Shown piece by piece: positions 1-8,493 of a DNA stretch of 64,000 bases. The translations under genes and the position numbers were made by a program. The first letter of the stretch is position 1. Every line of letters begins with the position of its first letter. The notes beneath the pieces are model-generated. The model ran no database searches. It was not told the DNA's origin and saw nothing but the letters and a program-made list of their open reading frames with translations. The stretch is from positions 1 through 64,000 of the forward strand of contig JAGARO010000002.1 of NCBI GenBank assembly GCA_017622215.1, in the 5' to 3' direction. Source of the DNA: Clostridia bacterium (GTDB lineage: Bacteria; Bacillota; Clostridia; Monoglobales; Monoglobaceae).

Positions 1-1
1 A

Positions 2-688
2 TACAATGCATTAATCAGAGAAATAACTATATACGCAAACAGATTCAGGACGGTTTTTTGTTCGACAGGAAAGAGAATAAACATACACAGATATAAAAGT
101 TTAACAATAACACGATATTTTAATTACCGCATCAATATACATGAGACACTAGACCATGGAATAATTGCGGGATATATGTTTTATGATAGAATTATAAAAA
201 ATTATGTTCTGTCATATCTTGCAAACAGCGATATGTATAAAAGTGATAACCTTTCTCACTTTATCTATAAAGATAGAGTATTTAGACAAGAACAATTACC
301 TGTATTTGCATATATTGCAGATTGTATAATGGCTCATAATATATGGATGGAAACTGAAAAGTATTCAAATGAGTATAGAGAATATATGCTTGATGAATTA
401 ATGAAAGATACTTTTAGAAAAATAACATATGAAGAAAATCCAATTTTGTATATCTTATGTATTGCTGATACATTAGAACCATTAAAAGCTTATACAGAGA
501 TTCCTAAAGAAAAAATTTTAAATTCATTAGACATCGATTATACTCCTAAATTGAAACAAATCAAATTTTCGACCTTATCAACAGATATTGATATAAATGT
601 TTTGTATAAAAAAGCAAAGGATTTAGAAGAATGGACTTCTGTGAAATGCAATCGAGTTAGTGATACTAGTTTTTCAATAGAAATATAA
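2..688 (+). CDS. HD-domain protein, 5'-truncated by window edge
   Basis: The reading frame is open from base 2, so the true start lies upstream of the window and about 228 residues are visible. The visible part begins inside what looks like an HD metal-dependent phosphohydrolase fold: a DHGIIAGYMFYDR segment (the His/Asp pair plus helix), an IAHNIWM helix, and a late ADTLEPLK segment that matches the final metal-ligand Asp of such domains. Substrate is unknown; relatives act on nucleotides or phosphorylated small molecules. The first ATG at 176 is internal to the conserved region and is not the start. The gene is visibly more A+T-rich than the metal genes that follow. A strong hairpin terminator follows the stop. 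Family assignment is moderate, function unknown. Confidence 0.6.
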   Translation, partial: YNALIREITIYANRFRTVFCSTGKRINIHRYKSLTITRYFNYRINIHETLDHGIIAGYMFYDRIIKNYVLSYLANSDMYKSDNLSHFIYKDRVFRQEQLPVFAYIADCIMAHNIWMETEKYSNEYREYMLDELMKDTFRKITYEENPILYILCIADTLEPLKAYTEIPKEKILNSLDIDYTPKLKQIKFSTLSTDIDINVLYKKAKDLEEWTSVKCNRVSDTSFSIEI

Positions 689-702
689 AGTAATAGTATT
701 TG

Positions 703-741
703 AAAAACAGAGCGTTGGTGTAACATCAACGCTCTGTTTTT
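703..741. terminator. bidirectional intrinsic terminator
   Basis: A 15-bp perfect stem (703-717 with 727-741) begins with five A and ends with five T, so it can terminate the HD-domain gene on the plus strand and the tRNA-Leu transcript on the minus strand. Confidence 0.85.
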
Positions 742-744
742 CGG

Positions 745-831
745 TGGTGCACCCGGGGAGACTTGAACTCCCATGCCCTTGCGAGCACATGGACCTGAAC
801 CATGCGCGTCTGCCAATTCCGCCACGGGTGC
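745..831 (-). tRNA. tRNA-Leu (anticodon CAG)
   Basis: The minus strand folds as a class II tRNA. The 7-bp acceptor stem is GCACCCG with CGGGTGC, followed by discriminator A and an encoded CCA. The D-arm is leucine-like (GCGGAATTGGCAGACGC), the anticodon loop is TTCAGGT (anticodon CAG, reading CUG), the variable arm is long, and the T-arm is a perfect GGGAG-TTCAAGT-CTCCC. All arms are intact. It sits directly upstream of a bidirectional terminator. Confidence 0.95.
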
Positions 832-901
832 GAATATTAAATTTTAAGATGTTAGCATTTACACAAGCCGTTTTTTGTTTACTCCATTAAAAAGGGTTCA
901 C

Positions 902-974
902 GGATTTGAACCTGCACCGAGGAACCCCGACTGGCACCTGAAGCCAGCGCGTCTGCCAATTCCGCCATATCCGC
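902..974 (-). pseudogene. 3'-truncated tRNA-Leu (CAG) pseudogene
   Basis: The minus strand reads as a normal tRNA-Leu from the 5' acceptor strand (GCGGATA) through the D-arm, an anticodon arm with loop TTCAGGT (CAG), a long variable arm and the first half of the T-arm (GCAGG-TTCAAAT-CC). After base 902 the match stops: the expected TGC of the T-stem, the 3' acceptor strand TATCCGC and CCA are absent and replaced by GTGAACCC and a T-rich run. Without the 3' acceptor strand it should not be processed or charged. The arms that remain differ from the intact tRNA-Leu nearby, so it is not a recent copy of that gene. The break lies where tRNA-targeting integrases usually cross over. Confidence 0.75.
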
Positions 975-984
975 ATATTAAACG

Positions 985-1020
985 AAATATCGTTGACCAC
1001 ATCTGCAATCAACGATATTT
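985..1020. repeat. 12-bp perfect inverted repeat
   Basis: AAATATCGTTGA (985-996) and its exact complement (1009-1020) flank a 12-base loop. There is no T-run on either side, so it is not a standard terminator. It lies between the pspC-like stop and the broken tRNA-Leu and could be a weak pspC terminator, a protein site or an element remnant. Confidence 0.55.
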
Positions 1021-1056
1021 ACTATACTATAAATTTTTAATTTATGCAAGTGTTTT

Positions 1057-1245
1057 TTAGAATTCAGGGTACTTTGGCAGAACAAGGGCCGCAATAAGAT
1101 ATGCAAGAAGGCCTGTGCCTGCAACAAATATTAAAAGTGCCCAGATAAGACGGATTATTGTAGAATCTATATTAAAATATTCTGCAATTCCTCCGCATAC
1201 TCCAAAAATTTTCTTGTCGGTCTGGGACCTGTATAATTTCTTCAT
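1057..1245 (-). CDS. PspC-domain small membrane protein
   Basis: A 62-residue protein made almost entirely of a PspC domain. It has a basic N-terminus ([20 protein letters not shown]), the conserved [21 protein letters not shown] stretch in its middle, and one long hydrophobic segment that could form a tight helical pair. PspC proteins take part in envelope-stress responses in Gram-negatives; in Firmicutes, stand-alone copies are common and poorly characterised. The ATG at 1245 is preferred over the in-frame upstream codon at 1263 because the AGGAGTG ribosome site sits just before it. A TTGATA/TAATAT promoter lies upstream. It is transcribed divergently from zur. Confidence 0.85.
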   Translation of the reverse strand: MKKLYRSQTDKKIFGVCGGIAEYFNIDSTIIRLIWALLIFVAGTGLLAYLIAALVLPKYPEF

Positions 1246-1264
1246 ATTCACCACTCCTACCATT

Positions 1265-1293
1265 ATATTACACTATTTCTTTAAAAATATCAA
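1265..1293 (-). promoter_or_regulatory. sigma-A type promoter of the PspC gene
   Basis: On the minus strand TTGATA (1288-1293) and TAATAT (1265-1270) are separated by 17 bases, just upstream of the PspC-gene ribosome site. Confidence 0.6.
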
Positions 1294-1311
1294 CTGTTTT
1301 TTGGTAAAATA

Positions 1312-1340
1312 TTGACTTTTTTACATTTTTCATTTATAAT
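1312..1340 (+). promoter_or_regulatory. sigma-A type promoter of the zur-znu-cop operon
   Basis: TTGACT (1312-1317) and a consensus TATAAT (1335-1340) are separated by exactly 17 bases. The predicted start of transcription falls inside the palindrome that follows. Confidence 0.85.
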
Positions 1341-1342
1341 CC

Positions 1343-1365
1343 AATTTGAAATTCAGTTTCAAATT
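1343..1365. promoter_or_regulatory. candidate Zur/Fur-family operator
   Basis: A perfect inverted repeat, AATTTGAAA and its complement with a 5-base centre, lies directly downstream of the -10 box and would cover the transcription start. Fur-family repressors bind palindromes of about this size. The adjacent regulator gene makes autoregulation the simplest reading. The sequence is not the Bacillus Zur consensus, so the match to family is by position and symmetry only. Confidence 0.7.
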
Positions 1366-1392
1366 CATTTTTTGATTAATTGAGAGGATATT

Positions 1393-1791
1393 ATGCGAAA
1401 AAGTTATAATACAAAGCAAAAAAGCATAATTGAAGAATATTTTACCCGTAACTCCCAGAGGTACATCAGTGTTGATGAGATTTATAAAAATCTTACCGAA
1501 ACAGGAACTAAAATCGGAAAGGTTACAATCTACCGATACATCGACAAGCTTTTATCCGAGGGGAAGCTTCACAAAAGCTATTCTGAAAATAACGAAAAAT
1601 CCTTATACCGCTTGGGCAGTACATCGGAGTGTAAAAATCACTTCCACTTAAAATGTCTTGGCTGTGAAAAGATCTTTCACTTAAACTGCAGTGCTGTAAA
1701 TCAGATTACACAGCACCTTGAGGCTGACCACTCCTTTTCCCTTGAACCATCTAAAACCGTACTTTACGGATATTGTGAGGACTGTAAATAA
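1393..1791 (+). CDS. zur: Fur-family regulator, probably zinc-responsive Zur
   Basis: A 132-residue Fur-family protein. Residues 1-75 form the winged helix, including KVTIYRYIDKLLSEG. Residues 80-132 form the metal and dimer domain with HFHLKC around residues 83-88 and two structural-zinc CxxC pairs (C88/C91 and C128/C131). Family knowledge: zinc-loaded Zur represses zinc uptake. Zinc specificity is inferred from context, because znuACB follows only 2 bases later in the same operon. Start ATG has GAGAGG upstream. The palindrome at 1343-1365 is the likely binding site, so the gene probably controls itself and the operon. Fur or Mur specificity cannot be excluded from sequence alone. Confidence 0.85.
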   Translation: MRKSYNTKQKSIIEEYFTRNSQRYISVDEIYKNLTETGTKIGKVTIYRYIDKLLSEGKLHKSYSENNEKSLYRLGSTSECKNHFHLKCLGCEKIFHLNCSAVNQITQHLEADHSFSLEPSKTVLYGYCEDCK

Positions 1792-1793
1792 CT

Positions 1794-2714
1794 ATGAAAA
1801 AAATTATTTCAATTATATTAACCCTTTGTCTTGCATTTTCCTTTGCAGGATGCAGGGACACTAAAACCGAAAACGAAAAACTTACAATTATTGCATCTGT
1901 ATTTCCCGCTTACGATTTTGCCCGTGAGATTGTGGGGGACTTAGGAGAAGTTTCCCTTCTTCTTCCGCCGGGGGCAGAAAGCCACTCCTTTGAGCCTACT
2001 CCAAAGGACATAATTGCTATACAGAACTGTGATTTATTCATATACACGGGGGGAGAGTCTGACAGCTGGATTGAGGATATTCTCTCATCAATGGAAAATC
2101 CGCCTGCTGTATTTCGTATGGTTGATGCTGTGGAGGTTATTCACTCTGTTCACGAACACGAAGAAGTCAGCCTTTCTTCTCACGTTGAATTTGACGAGCA
2201 TGTGTGGACTTCGCCTGTTAACGCTATGGAAATTGTGAATGCTTTGTCTGTTACTATTACCACTCTTGACAGCGAAAACAGTCGGGCTTACAGAAAAAAT
2301 ACAAGTGAATATTTGGGACAGCTTGAGGAGTTACACGAAAGCTTTATTGAAGTTACTGAAAAAGCTGAAAACAAAACAATTATTATGGGAGACAGGTTCC
2401 CGTTCAGGTATCTTGCCCACGAATATAACCTTGAATATATGGCTGCTTTCCCTGGTTGCAGCGCTGACTCAGAGCCGGGGGCAAAAACTGTTTCACAGCT
2501 TATTGAAAAGATTAAAACCGACAACATTCCTGTTGTTTTTCACATTGAATTCTCCAACAAAAAGACAGCTGAGGCTCTTTCGGAGGCTACGGGGGCTGAA
2601 ATCAGGCTCCTCCATTCCTGTCATAATGTGACTGACAAACAGTTAAAAGAAAATGTTTCATATATCGACCTTATGAAACAAAACCTCGCCAATCTTAAGG
2701 AGGCACTTAACTGA
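1794..2714 (+). CDS. znuA: Zinc ABC transporter substrate-binding lipoprotein
   Basis: A 306-residue cluster A-I metal-binding protein (ZnuA/TroA family). It has a lipoprotein signal peptide ending FAGC, with Cys20 as the lipidated residue. Likely zinc ligands are the His in AESHSFEP and the His of DEHVW. A short His-rich loop (HSVHEHEEVSLSSH) lies between them, as in zinc-specific members, and an FHIEFSNKK stretch lies in the C-terminal lobe. It captures zinc outside the membrane and hands it to ZnuB. It starts 2 bases after zur and its stop overlaps the znuC start by one base (TGATG), so it is clearly in the same operon. Zinc is favoured over manganese by the His-rich loop. Confidence 0.9.
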   Translation: MKKIISIILTLCLAFSFAGCRDTKTENEKLTIIASVFPAYDFAREIVGDLGEVSLLLPPGAESHSFEPTPKDIIAIQNCDLFIYTGGESDSWIEDILSSMENPPAVFRMVDAVEVIHSVHEHEEVSLSSHVEFDEHVWTSPVNAMEIVNALSVTITTLDSENSRAYRKNTSEYLGQLEELHESFIEVTEKAENKTIIMGDRFPFRYLAHEYNLEYMAAFPGCSADSEPGAKTVSQLIEKIKTDNIPVVFHIEFSNKKTAEALSEATGAEIRLLHSCHNVTDKQLKENVSYIDLMKQNLANLKEALN

Positions 2715-3421
2715 TGGAAATTTTAAGAGCAAATAATATTTCTGCATCCTACGATAAAAATATTGTCCTTAAAAATGTTTCCTTTTCTCTTTCCCCAGGT
2801 GAGCTTTTGTCTGTAATCGGTGAAAACGGTTCAGGAAAATCTACCTTGATTAAGTGCATCTTAGGACTTAAGGATACTGTTTCAGGGGACATACTCTATG
2901 CCGACGACTTAAAGACTTCGGAAATCGGCTATCTTCCGCAGAATCCTGAAATTGACAGCTCTTTCCCTGCATCTGTATGGGAGGTTGTTTTATCAGGTAC
3001 AATTGCAGGTTCAAAATCACTTTTTTACACAAAGACACAGAAAGAAACTGCTAAAAAGACAATGAGCTTTTTTGATATTGAAAACCTTAAAAAGTCCTGT
3101 TTCGGTGAGCTTTCAGGGGGTCAGCAACAGCGTGTTCTTCTTGCAAGAGCTATATGCTCCGCTGAAAAGCTTCTTATTTTGGACGAGCCTGTGGCAAGTC
3201 TTGACCCTATTGCTACCGCAGAATTTTACACCTGCATAAAAAAACTTATTAAAAAGAAAAAAATTGCAGTTATAATGGTATCACACAATATTTCTGATAC
3301 TGTTTCTGTTTCCGATAAAGTTTTTCATCTGGGGGAAAAATCAAACTTTTTCGGCACAACTGAAGAATACAGAAACAGCACTTTGGGCAAAAGATTTTTA
3401 GGGGGTGAAAATAATGCTTAA
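2714..3421 (+). CDS. znuC: Zinc ABC transporter ATP-binding protein
   Basis: A 235-residue ABC ATPase with Walker A GENGSGKST (36-44), signature LSGGQ (133-137), Walker B LLILDEP (DEP at 157-159) and an H-loop SHNISD. Length and order match the ZnuC/MntB-type subunits that power metal-cation importers. It overlaps znuA by one base and znuB by eight, so translation of the three is likely coupled. Confidence 0.93.
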   Translation: MEILRANNISASYDKNIVLKNVSFSLSPGELLSVIGENGSGKSTLIKCILGLKDTVSGDILYADDLKTSEIGYLPQNPEIDSSFPASVWEVVLSGTIAGSKSLFYTKTQKETAKKTMSFFDIENLKKSCFGELSGGQQQRVLLARAICSAEKLLILDEPVASLDPIATAEFYTCIKKLIKKKKIAVIMVSHNISDTVSVSDKVFHLGEKSNFFGTTEEYRNSTLGKRFLGGENNA

Positions 3422-4226
3422 CAGTATTTTCGCAATGTTCTCCTATTCATTTTTAATCCGTGCTGTTATTGTTGGAATTTTAGTTTCACTTTGCGCATCA
3501 CTTCTCGGAGTTTCTCTTGTTCTCAAGCGTTTTTCAATGATTGGGGACGGTTTATCTCATGTGGGTTTTGGCGCATTGGCTATTGCAGGAGCACTTAACC
3601 TTGCACCCCTTGCAGTTGCAATTCCCGTTGTAATTATTGCAACATTCTTTCTCCTTAAATTAAAGGAAACAAACAAAGACGGAGATTCTATGGTTGCAAT
3701 CATTTCAACCTCCTCTTTGGCTATCGGTATTACTGTTGTTTCATTTTCAACAGGAATGACCACTGACATTAACAACTATATGTTCGGAAGTATTTTAAGT
3801 CTTTCCAAAGGGGACGTTATTTTAAGTATTCCTCTCACTATTGCTGTTATCGTATTATTTATTCTTTTCTATAACAGAATTTTCTCAATTACCTTTGACG
3901 AAAGATTTGCAAAGGCTACGGGACAGAACGTTGAAATCCTTAACACATTGATTGCTGTACTTACAGCTGTTACAATCGTTCTCGGCATGAGGCTTATGGG
4001 AGCACTTTTGATTTCAGCACTTATAATTTTCCCTGCGCTGACATCAATGAAGCTTTTTAAGAGCTTTTTATCTGTAACTATTTCCTCTGCTGTTGTGTCG
4101 GTACTTTCCGTTCTTATAGGAATGGTATTATCCTACAATTTCAATACTCCAACAGGGGCAGGGATTGTTCTTGTAAATCTTGCAATCTACATAATATTTG
4201 GAATCATAAGATTTTTTAAAGCTTAA
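3414..4226 (+). CDS. znuB: Zinc ABC transporter permease
   Basis: A 270-residue ABC-3 family permease with about eight hydrophobic segments and the early conserved region [13 protein letters not shown]. It forms the membrane channel with ZnuC. The GTG at 3405 is part of the ribosome site (AGGGGGTG), so the ATG at 3414 is the better start; it overlaps the znuC end in ATGCTTAA. Followed after 26 bases by copA with no terminator. Confidence 0.92.
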   Translation: MLNSIFAMFSYSFLIRAVIVGILVSLCASLLGVSLVLKRFSMIGDGLSHVGFGALAIAGALNLAPLAVAIPVVIIATFFLLKLKETNKDGDSMVAIISTSSLAIGITVVSFSTGMTTDINNYMFGSILSLSKGDVILSIPLTIAVIVLFILFYNRIFSITFDERFAKATGQNVEILNTLIAVLTAVTIVLGMRLMGALLISALIIFPALTSMKLFKSFLSVTISSAVVSVLSVLIGMVLSYNFNTPTGAGIVLVNLAIYIIFGIIRFFKA

Positions 4227-4252
4227 AAAGATATAATAAAAACGGTGATAAA

Positions 4253-6427
4253 ATGAAAACATTAAAGCTAAACATTTCAGGTATGACCTGTGCTGCCTGC
4301 AGCGGACGAATTGAAAAAGTTTTAGGCAAGACTGCGGGTGTCATATCCTGCGTTGTTAATCTTACAACCAGAACTGCTGAAATCAAATATGAAAACATTA
4401 CTCCCGAAGAAATAATCGCTAAAATCGAAAGCCTTGGATTCGGGGCTGAAATTAAAACGAAAAAATCCGACGAAGATGCAATTTCAAGGCTTAGAAAAGA
4501 AGAGAAAATTCTTAAAATTAAATTTATTATTTCTGCGATTTTAACCTTTCCTCTGATTTTTGGTATGGTTACAAACTTTTTAGGACTGCACTTCTTCCAT
4601 TTTCTACACAACCCATTCTATCAGCTTATAGTGGCTACACCTGTGCAGTTTATAATCGGTTTTTCCTTTTACAAAAAGGGCTATATGGCGTTAAAATCAA
4701 AAAGTCCCAATATGGACGTTCTTATCGCTATGGGCACATCTGTGGCGTATTTTTACAGCATCTATAATATGATTGCAGGCAAAATAAATCCTATGACTAT
4801 GGAGGGGCTGTATTTCGAGTCTTCAATGACTGTTATTACCCTCATTATCCTTGGCAAATTTCTTGAAATGAAAGCTAAAAACAAGACCTCTGACGCAATC
4901 CGCAGTCTTATGAAGCTTCAGCCTGAAACTGTTACTGTGCTTGTGGGGGATGAAGAAAAAACTATTCCAATCGGACATCTTGAAGAGGGGGACATAATTT
5001 TAATTCGTCCCGGAGAAAGAATTTCTGCTGACGGAATTATTATTTCGGGAGGCTCCTCTGTTGACGAGTCAATGCTTACAGGAGAGGCTATGCCTGTTGA
5101 AAAGGCTATTGATGATACTGTATTTTCAGGGACAATCAACTTAAACGGAGCACTTAAAATTAAGGCTACAAAAATCGGCAAGGACACTATGCTTTCAGGC
5201 ATTATCCGCATGGTTGAGGACGCACAGTCCGTTAAAGCTCCTATACAGAGGGTTGCGGACAAGGTATCTGCCATTTTTGTTCCCGCTGTGCTTTTAATAG
5301 CACTTTTAACCTTTATTTTATGGTTCATTTTCGGAGGCAATATAGAAACTGCACTTATTAACACTGTTTCAGTTTTAGTTATCGCCTGTCCTTGTTCTTT
5401 AGGCCTTGCAACACCTACCGCAATTATGGTAGGAACAGGTCTTGGAGCTAAAAACGGAATTTTAATAAAGGGCGGAGACGCACTTGAAACTGCTCACAAA
5501 ATTACTGCGGTTGCCTTTGACAAAACAGGCACAATTACCGAGGGAACTCCGTCGGTGAGCCTGTTTAAAAATTTAGGGGAATATAGCGACGAAGTTTTGC
5601 TCTCTGTAGCATCAGCAATGGAAAGCTTTTCAGAGCATCCAATCGGAAAGGCAATCACAACATTTCACGAAAATAAAGCTATAATTTCAGACTTTAATTC
5701 CCACACAGGACGGGGAATTTCAGGTATATGGGACAACTGTCCCGTTGTAATGGGTTCCGTTAAATTTACAGAGGAAAATGGCATTGATATTTCAGAAATT
5801 TTACCTGAAATAAGAGAGTGCGAACTCAAGGGAAACACTGTTATCATTATTTCAATAAACAATGTCCCACAGGGATATTTTGCATTGTCAGATAAAATAA
5901 GAGAAAGTGCTTCTTCTACTGTTTCAAGGCTTAAGAAGATGGGCATTGAAGTATTTATGATTACAGGGGACAATGAGGCTACAGCAAAGGCTATCGGCGC
6001 TCAGGCAGGGATTGAAAACATCTATTCTCAGGTCCTTCCAAAGGAAAAGTCTGAAATTATAAACGAGCTTAAAAAACGCTATACTGTGGCTATGGTAGGG
6101 GACGGAATTAACGACGCCCCTGCTCTTGCGAAAGCTGACATCGGACTTGCGATGAATTCAGGCACAGACATTGCTATGGAGTCTGCAGGAATTACTCTTA
6201 TGCACAACGATTTATCTCTTGTCCCATCAGCCATAAATTTGTCCCGTTTAACTATTAAAAAAGTTAAGCAAAACTTATTCTGGGCATTTATTTACAACTC
6301 CATCGGCATTCCTTTTGCTGCTCTTGGATTTTTAAGTCCCATTATTTCAGGGACAGCCATGGCGTTCAGTTCAGTTTCTGTTGTAACCAATTCATTATTA
6401 TTAAAAAATAAGGAGATTAAAAAATGA
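4253..6427 (+). CDS. copA: P1B-type copper-exporting ATPase
   Basis: A 724-residue CPx-type pump. It has one N-terminal HMA metal-binding domain with GMTCAAC (residues 10-16), a TGEAMP actuator loop, the transmembrane CPC motif (379-381), the phosphorylated aspartate in DKTGT (D423) and an [12 protein letters not shown] hinge. The late membrane helices carry YN and [11 protein letters not shown], the P1B-1 signature for Cu(+)/Ag(+) rather than zinc. It exports cytosolic copper. It lies in the zur-znu operon with no promoter visible before it and overlaps copZ, its likely chaperone, in ATGA. Its placement under a presumed zinc regulator is unusual. Confidence 0.92.
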   Translation: MKTLKLNISGMTCAACSGRIEKVLGKTAGVISCVVNLTTRTAEIKYENITPEEIIAKIESLGFGAEIKTKKSDEDAISRLRKEEKILKIKFIISAILTFPLIFGMVTNFLGLHFFHFLHNPFYQLIVATPVQFIIGFSFYKKGYMALKSKSPNMDVLIAMGTSVAYFYSIYNMIAGKINPMTMEGLYFESSMTVITLIILGKFLEMKAKNKTSDAIRSLMKLQPETVTVLVGDEEKTIPIGHLEEGDIILIRPGERISADGIIISGGSSVDESMLTGEAMPVEKAIDDTVFSGTINLNGALKIKATKIGKDTMLSGIIRMVEDAQSVKAPIQRVADKVSAIFVPAVLLIALLTFILWFIFGGNIETALINTVSVLVIACPCSLGLATPTAIMVGTGLGAKNGILIKGGDALETAHKITAVAFDKTGTITEGTPSVSLFKNLGEYSDEVLLSVASAMESFSEHPIGKAITTFHENKAIISDFNSHTGRGISGIWDNCPVVMGSVKFTEENGIDISEILPEIRECELKGNTVIIISINNVPQGYFALSDKIRESASSTVSRLKKMGIEVFMITGDNEATAKAIGAQAGIENIYSQVLPKEKSEIINELKKRYTVAMVGDGINDAPALAKADIGLAMNSGTDIAMESAGITLMHNDLSLVPSAINLSRLTIKKVKQNLFWAFIYNSIGIPFAALGFLSPIISGTAMAFSSVSVVTNSLLLKNKEIKK

Positions 6428-6624
6428 TTAAAGAAATTAAAATTGAAGGTATGAAATGTATGCACTGTGCTTCCGCTGTTAAGTCTGCAATAGAAAAAAT
6501 CAGCGGGGTAAATTCCGCTGATATAAATCTTGAAAACAAGTCTGCTACCGTAGATTTTCAGGAAACTGTTTCTCTTGATGAAATTGTTTCAGCAATTGAA
6601 AATCAGGGCTTTGACGTTATTTAA
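6424..6624 (+). CDS. copZ: CopZ-type copper chaperone
   Basis: A 66-residue single HMA domain with the metal site GMKCMHC near the N-terminus, the size of known copper chaperones. It would deliver Cu(+) to CopA. The start overlaps the copA stop (ATGA), which implies translational coupling. Its last codons overlap the end of the convergent rqcH gene by eight bases, and no terminator separates them. Confidence 0.9.
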   Translation: MIKEIKIEGMKCMHCASAVKSAIEKISGVNSADINLENKSATVDFQETVSLDEIVSAIENQGFDVI

Positions 6625-8359
6625 TTTTTAGTTTTTCTGTCAGTTCTTCACTTGGCTCAACATAAACTGTGTTATAATTATCATAGATTACAAAGCCTGG
6701 CTTTGCACCATTTGGTTTCTTCACATTTTTAACTATTGTGTAGTCAACAGGGACCTGTGAGGAATTTTTAGCCTTACTGAAATATGCACAGAGCTGTGCT
6801 GCCTGAAGAATTGTATTATCAGGAATATCCATTTCTCCCCGTGTTCTTATGATTGTATGAGAACCGGGGATATTTTTTGTGTGTAGCCAGATATCCGTAG
6901 AATATGCCATTTTTATAGTGAGTTCGTCGTTCTGTCTGTTGTTTCTGCCGATTAAAATTTCATAGCCCTCATCTGACACAAACTTCATTGGAGGAGATTT
7001 TTTCTCCTTTTTCTTTTTACCCTGTTTTGGAAGATAGCCCTGTTCGGAAAGCTCTTCCCTTATCTCCACAAGGTCGCTGTATTCTCTTGCCTTTTCGATT
7101 GATTCCATAACTGTTTCAAGATAATTTCTCTCTTTTTCAGCGTCCTCAATCTGCTGACACGCATACTTTTCAGTTACCTTTGCTTTATTATAAAGCTTAT
7201 AGTATCTCTGGGCGTTCTGTGGCGGGTACATATCCTCTTTAAGGGGAATTTCAACTTCTCCGCCCTCATAATAATTCTCAACAACGATACTCTTCATTCC
7301 ATATTCAAGTCTGTAAATATTAGCTGTGAGCAGGTCGCCGAAAATCTTATATTTATCCTTTTTCTCTGCCTTTTGCAGTTCGCTTTTATGGATTGCAATT
7401 TTCTTTTCGCATCTTGCAATATTATTTGCAACTAATTTTACAAGATTTGCACTTCTTTGGGTAATTCTCTCGTGCATACTGCGGGAGGCGTAGTAAACAT
7501 CAACTGCCTCGCTCATTGACTCATAATTTTCCTTTTTTGAATTGCCGAAGTGAGTTAAATCTATACAGGAGAATGCAACCGGCTTACCTTTCTGGTCGAA
7601 AATTACTGTTGGAGTAAATTTATTTTCGCAGATTTCCTTTAAAAACTTTGCAGTTTCAAAGGCAAATTCCATTTTATCTGTTTCTCCAACCAGAGACTGT
7701 TCGTTGCCAGTTATTCTATACACGATTTCCCTTGCAACTATGGGGCTTAATCCCATAATTCTGTCCATTAAAAATCTTTCACAAGGGGTATCCTCCGCTA
7801 CCATTTTCAGTTCGTCGTGGATATATTCTGTATTTACATCAAAGGGGTTTTTCTTCTCCTGTTTCGGAGGTAAATCGTAAATAAGTCCAGGAAGAACCTG
7901 TCTTACAGAACTTACAGTAAAGTCGATATGCTTTACTGCATCAATGATTTTACCTGTATTTTCAGTAAAAATTATATTTGAGTGTCTGCCCATAATCTCA
8001 ATATAGATTGATTTTTCAGTTAAATCTCCGAGTTCTGTGTAGCACTCAATATCAATTTTAATAACTCTGTCAAAGTCAAGCTGTGAAATTCCCTTTATTT
8101 TTCCGCCAGTTAAATGCTTTCGCATTATCATACACATAAGGGGAGCGACTGCGGGATTTTCCTTTTGCTGATTCGTGAAATGGCATCTTGAATTTGAGGC
8201 ACTTGCAGAGAGAAGAAGCTTAAAATTACCCTCAAAAGTCCTTATATTCATAACAATTTCGTCGTGCTCGGGCTGGTATATTTTATCTACTTTTCCCTTT
8301 AAAATTTTCTCGTTAAGTTCCCACACAATATTATGTGTTACGAAGCCGTCAAAAGCCAT
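6617..8359 (-). CDS. rqcH: RqcH, ribosome-associated quality control protein (NFACT family)
   Basis: A 580-residue NFACT protein. It has an N-terminal NFACT-N domain beginning MAFDGFVTHNIVWEL, a central helical coiled-coil section (about 270-430) and a C-terminal NFACT-R (DUF814) domain with TDIWLHTKNIPGSH. The DR pair (DFDRVIKID) and the EIM motif in IYIEIMGRHSNII, needed for tRNA-Ala use in Rqc2/RqcH, are present. It binds obstructed 50S subunits and adds C-terminal alanine tails to stalled peptides. The start is the ATG at 8359: the in-frame GTG at 8368 is part of the AGGAGGTGG ribosome site. It stands alone, divergent from yicC. Confidence 0.92.
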   Translation of the reverse strand: MAFDGFVTHNIVWELNEKILKGKVDKIYQPEHDEIVMNIRTFEGNFKLLLSASASNSRCHFTNQQKENPAVAPLMCMIMRKHLTGGKIKGISQLDFDRVIKIDIECYTELGDLTEKSIYIEIMGRHSNIIFTENTGKIIDAVKHIDFTVSSVRQVLPGLIYDLPPKQEKKNPFDVNTEYIHDELKMVAEDTPCERFLMDRIMGLSPIVAREIVYRITGNEQSLVGETDKMEFAFETAKFLKEICENKFTPTVIFDQKGKPVAFSCIDLTHFGNSKKENYESMSEAVDVYYASRSMHERITQRSANLVKLVANNIARCEKKIAIHKSELQKAEKKDKYKIFGDLLTANIYRLEYGMKSIVVENYYEGGEVEIPLKEDMYPPQNAQRYYKLYNKAKVTEKYACQQIEDAEKERNYLETVMESIEKAREYSDLVEIREELSEQGYLPKQGKKKKEKKSPPMKFVSDEGYEILIGRNNRQNDELTIKMAYSTDIWLHTKNIPGSHTIIRTRGEMDIPDNTILQAAQLCAYFSKAKNSSQVPVDYTIVKNVKKPNGAKPGFVIYDNYNTVYVEPSEELTEKLKIK

Positions 8360-8425
8360 CTGCTCCACCTCCTTTTCGTCAGTAAAATTATTATATAATA
8401 TTTTTTAAAAAATTTCAAATATTAT

Positions 8426-8454
8426 TTGCATTTTATGTGAATTTATGGTAGAAT
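8426..8454 (+). promoter_or_regulatory. promoter of the yicC-remA-rpoZ operon
   Basis: TTGCAT (8426-8431) and TAGAAT (8449-8454) with a 17-base spacer, 40 bases before the yicC start. Confidence 0.75.
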
Positions 8455-8493
8455 GATTACATAATTTCTACTTATATATTTAGGAGTGAAAAT

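Noticed and set aside
538-825. Minus-strand ORF of 95 codons with MAELADAHGSGPCARKGMG
   Set aside because: It is the translation of the tRNA-Leu gene and of the strand opposite the HD-domain gene; this kind of peptide is a well-known tRNA artefact.
875-1060. Plus-strand ORF of 61 codons
   Set aside because: It reads across the tRNA-Leu pseudogene on the wrong strand, has no ribosome site and no protein-like features.
3405-3413. GTG start for znuB
   Set aside because: The GTG is part of the AGGGGGTG ribosome binding site of the ATG at 3414. The same reasoning removes the GTG starts at 8368 (rqcH) and 25842 (whiA).
4216-4611. 131-codon minus-strand ORF opposite copA, and similar long antisense ORFs elsewhere
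   Set aside because: They overlap clearly identified genes, lack ribosome sites and have compositions expected of shadow frames.
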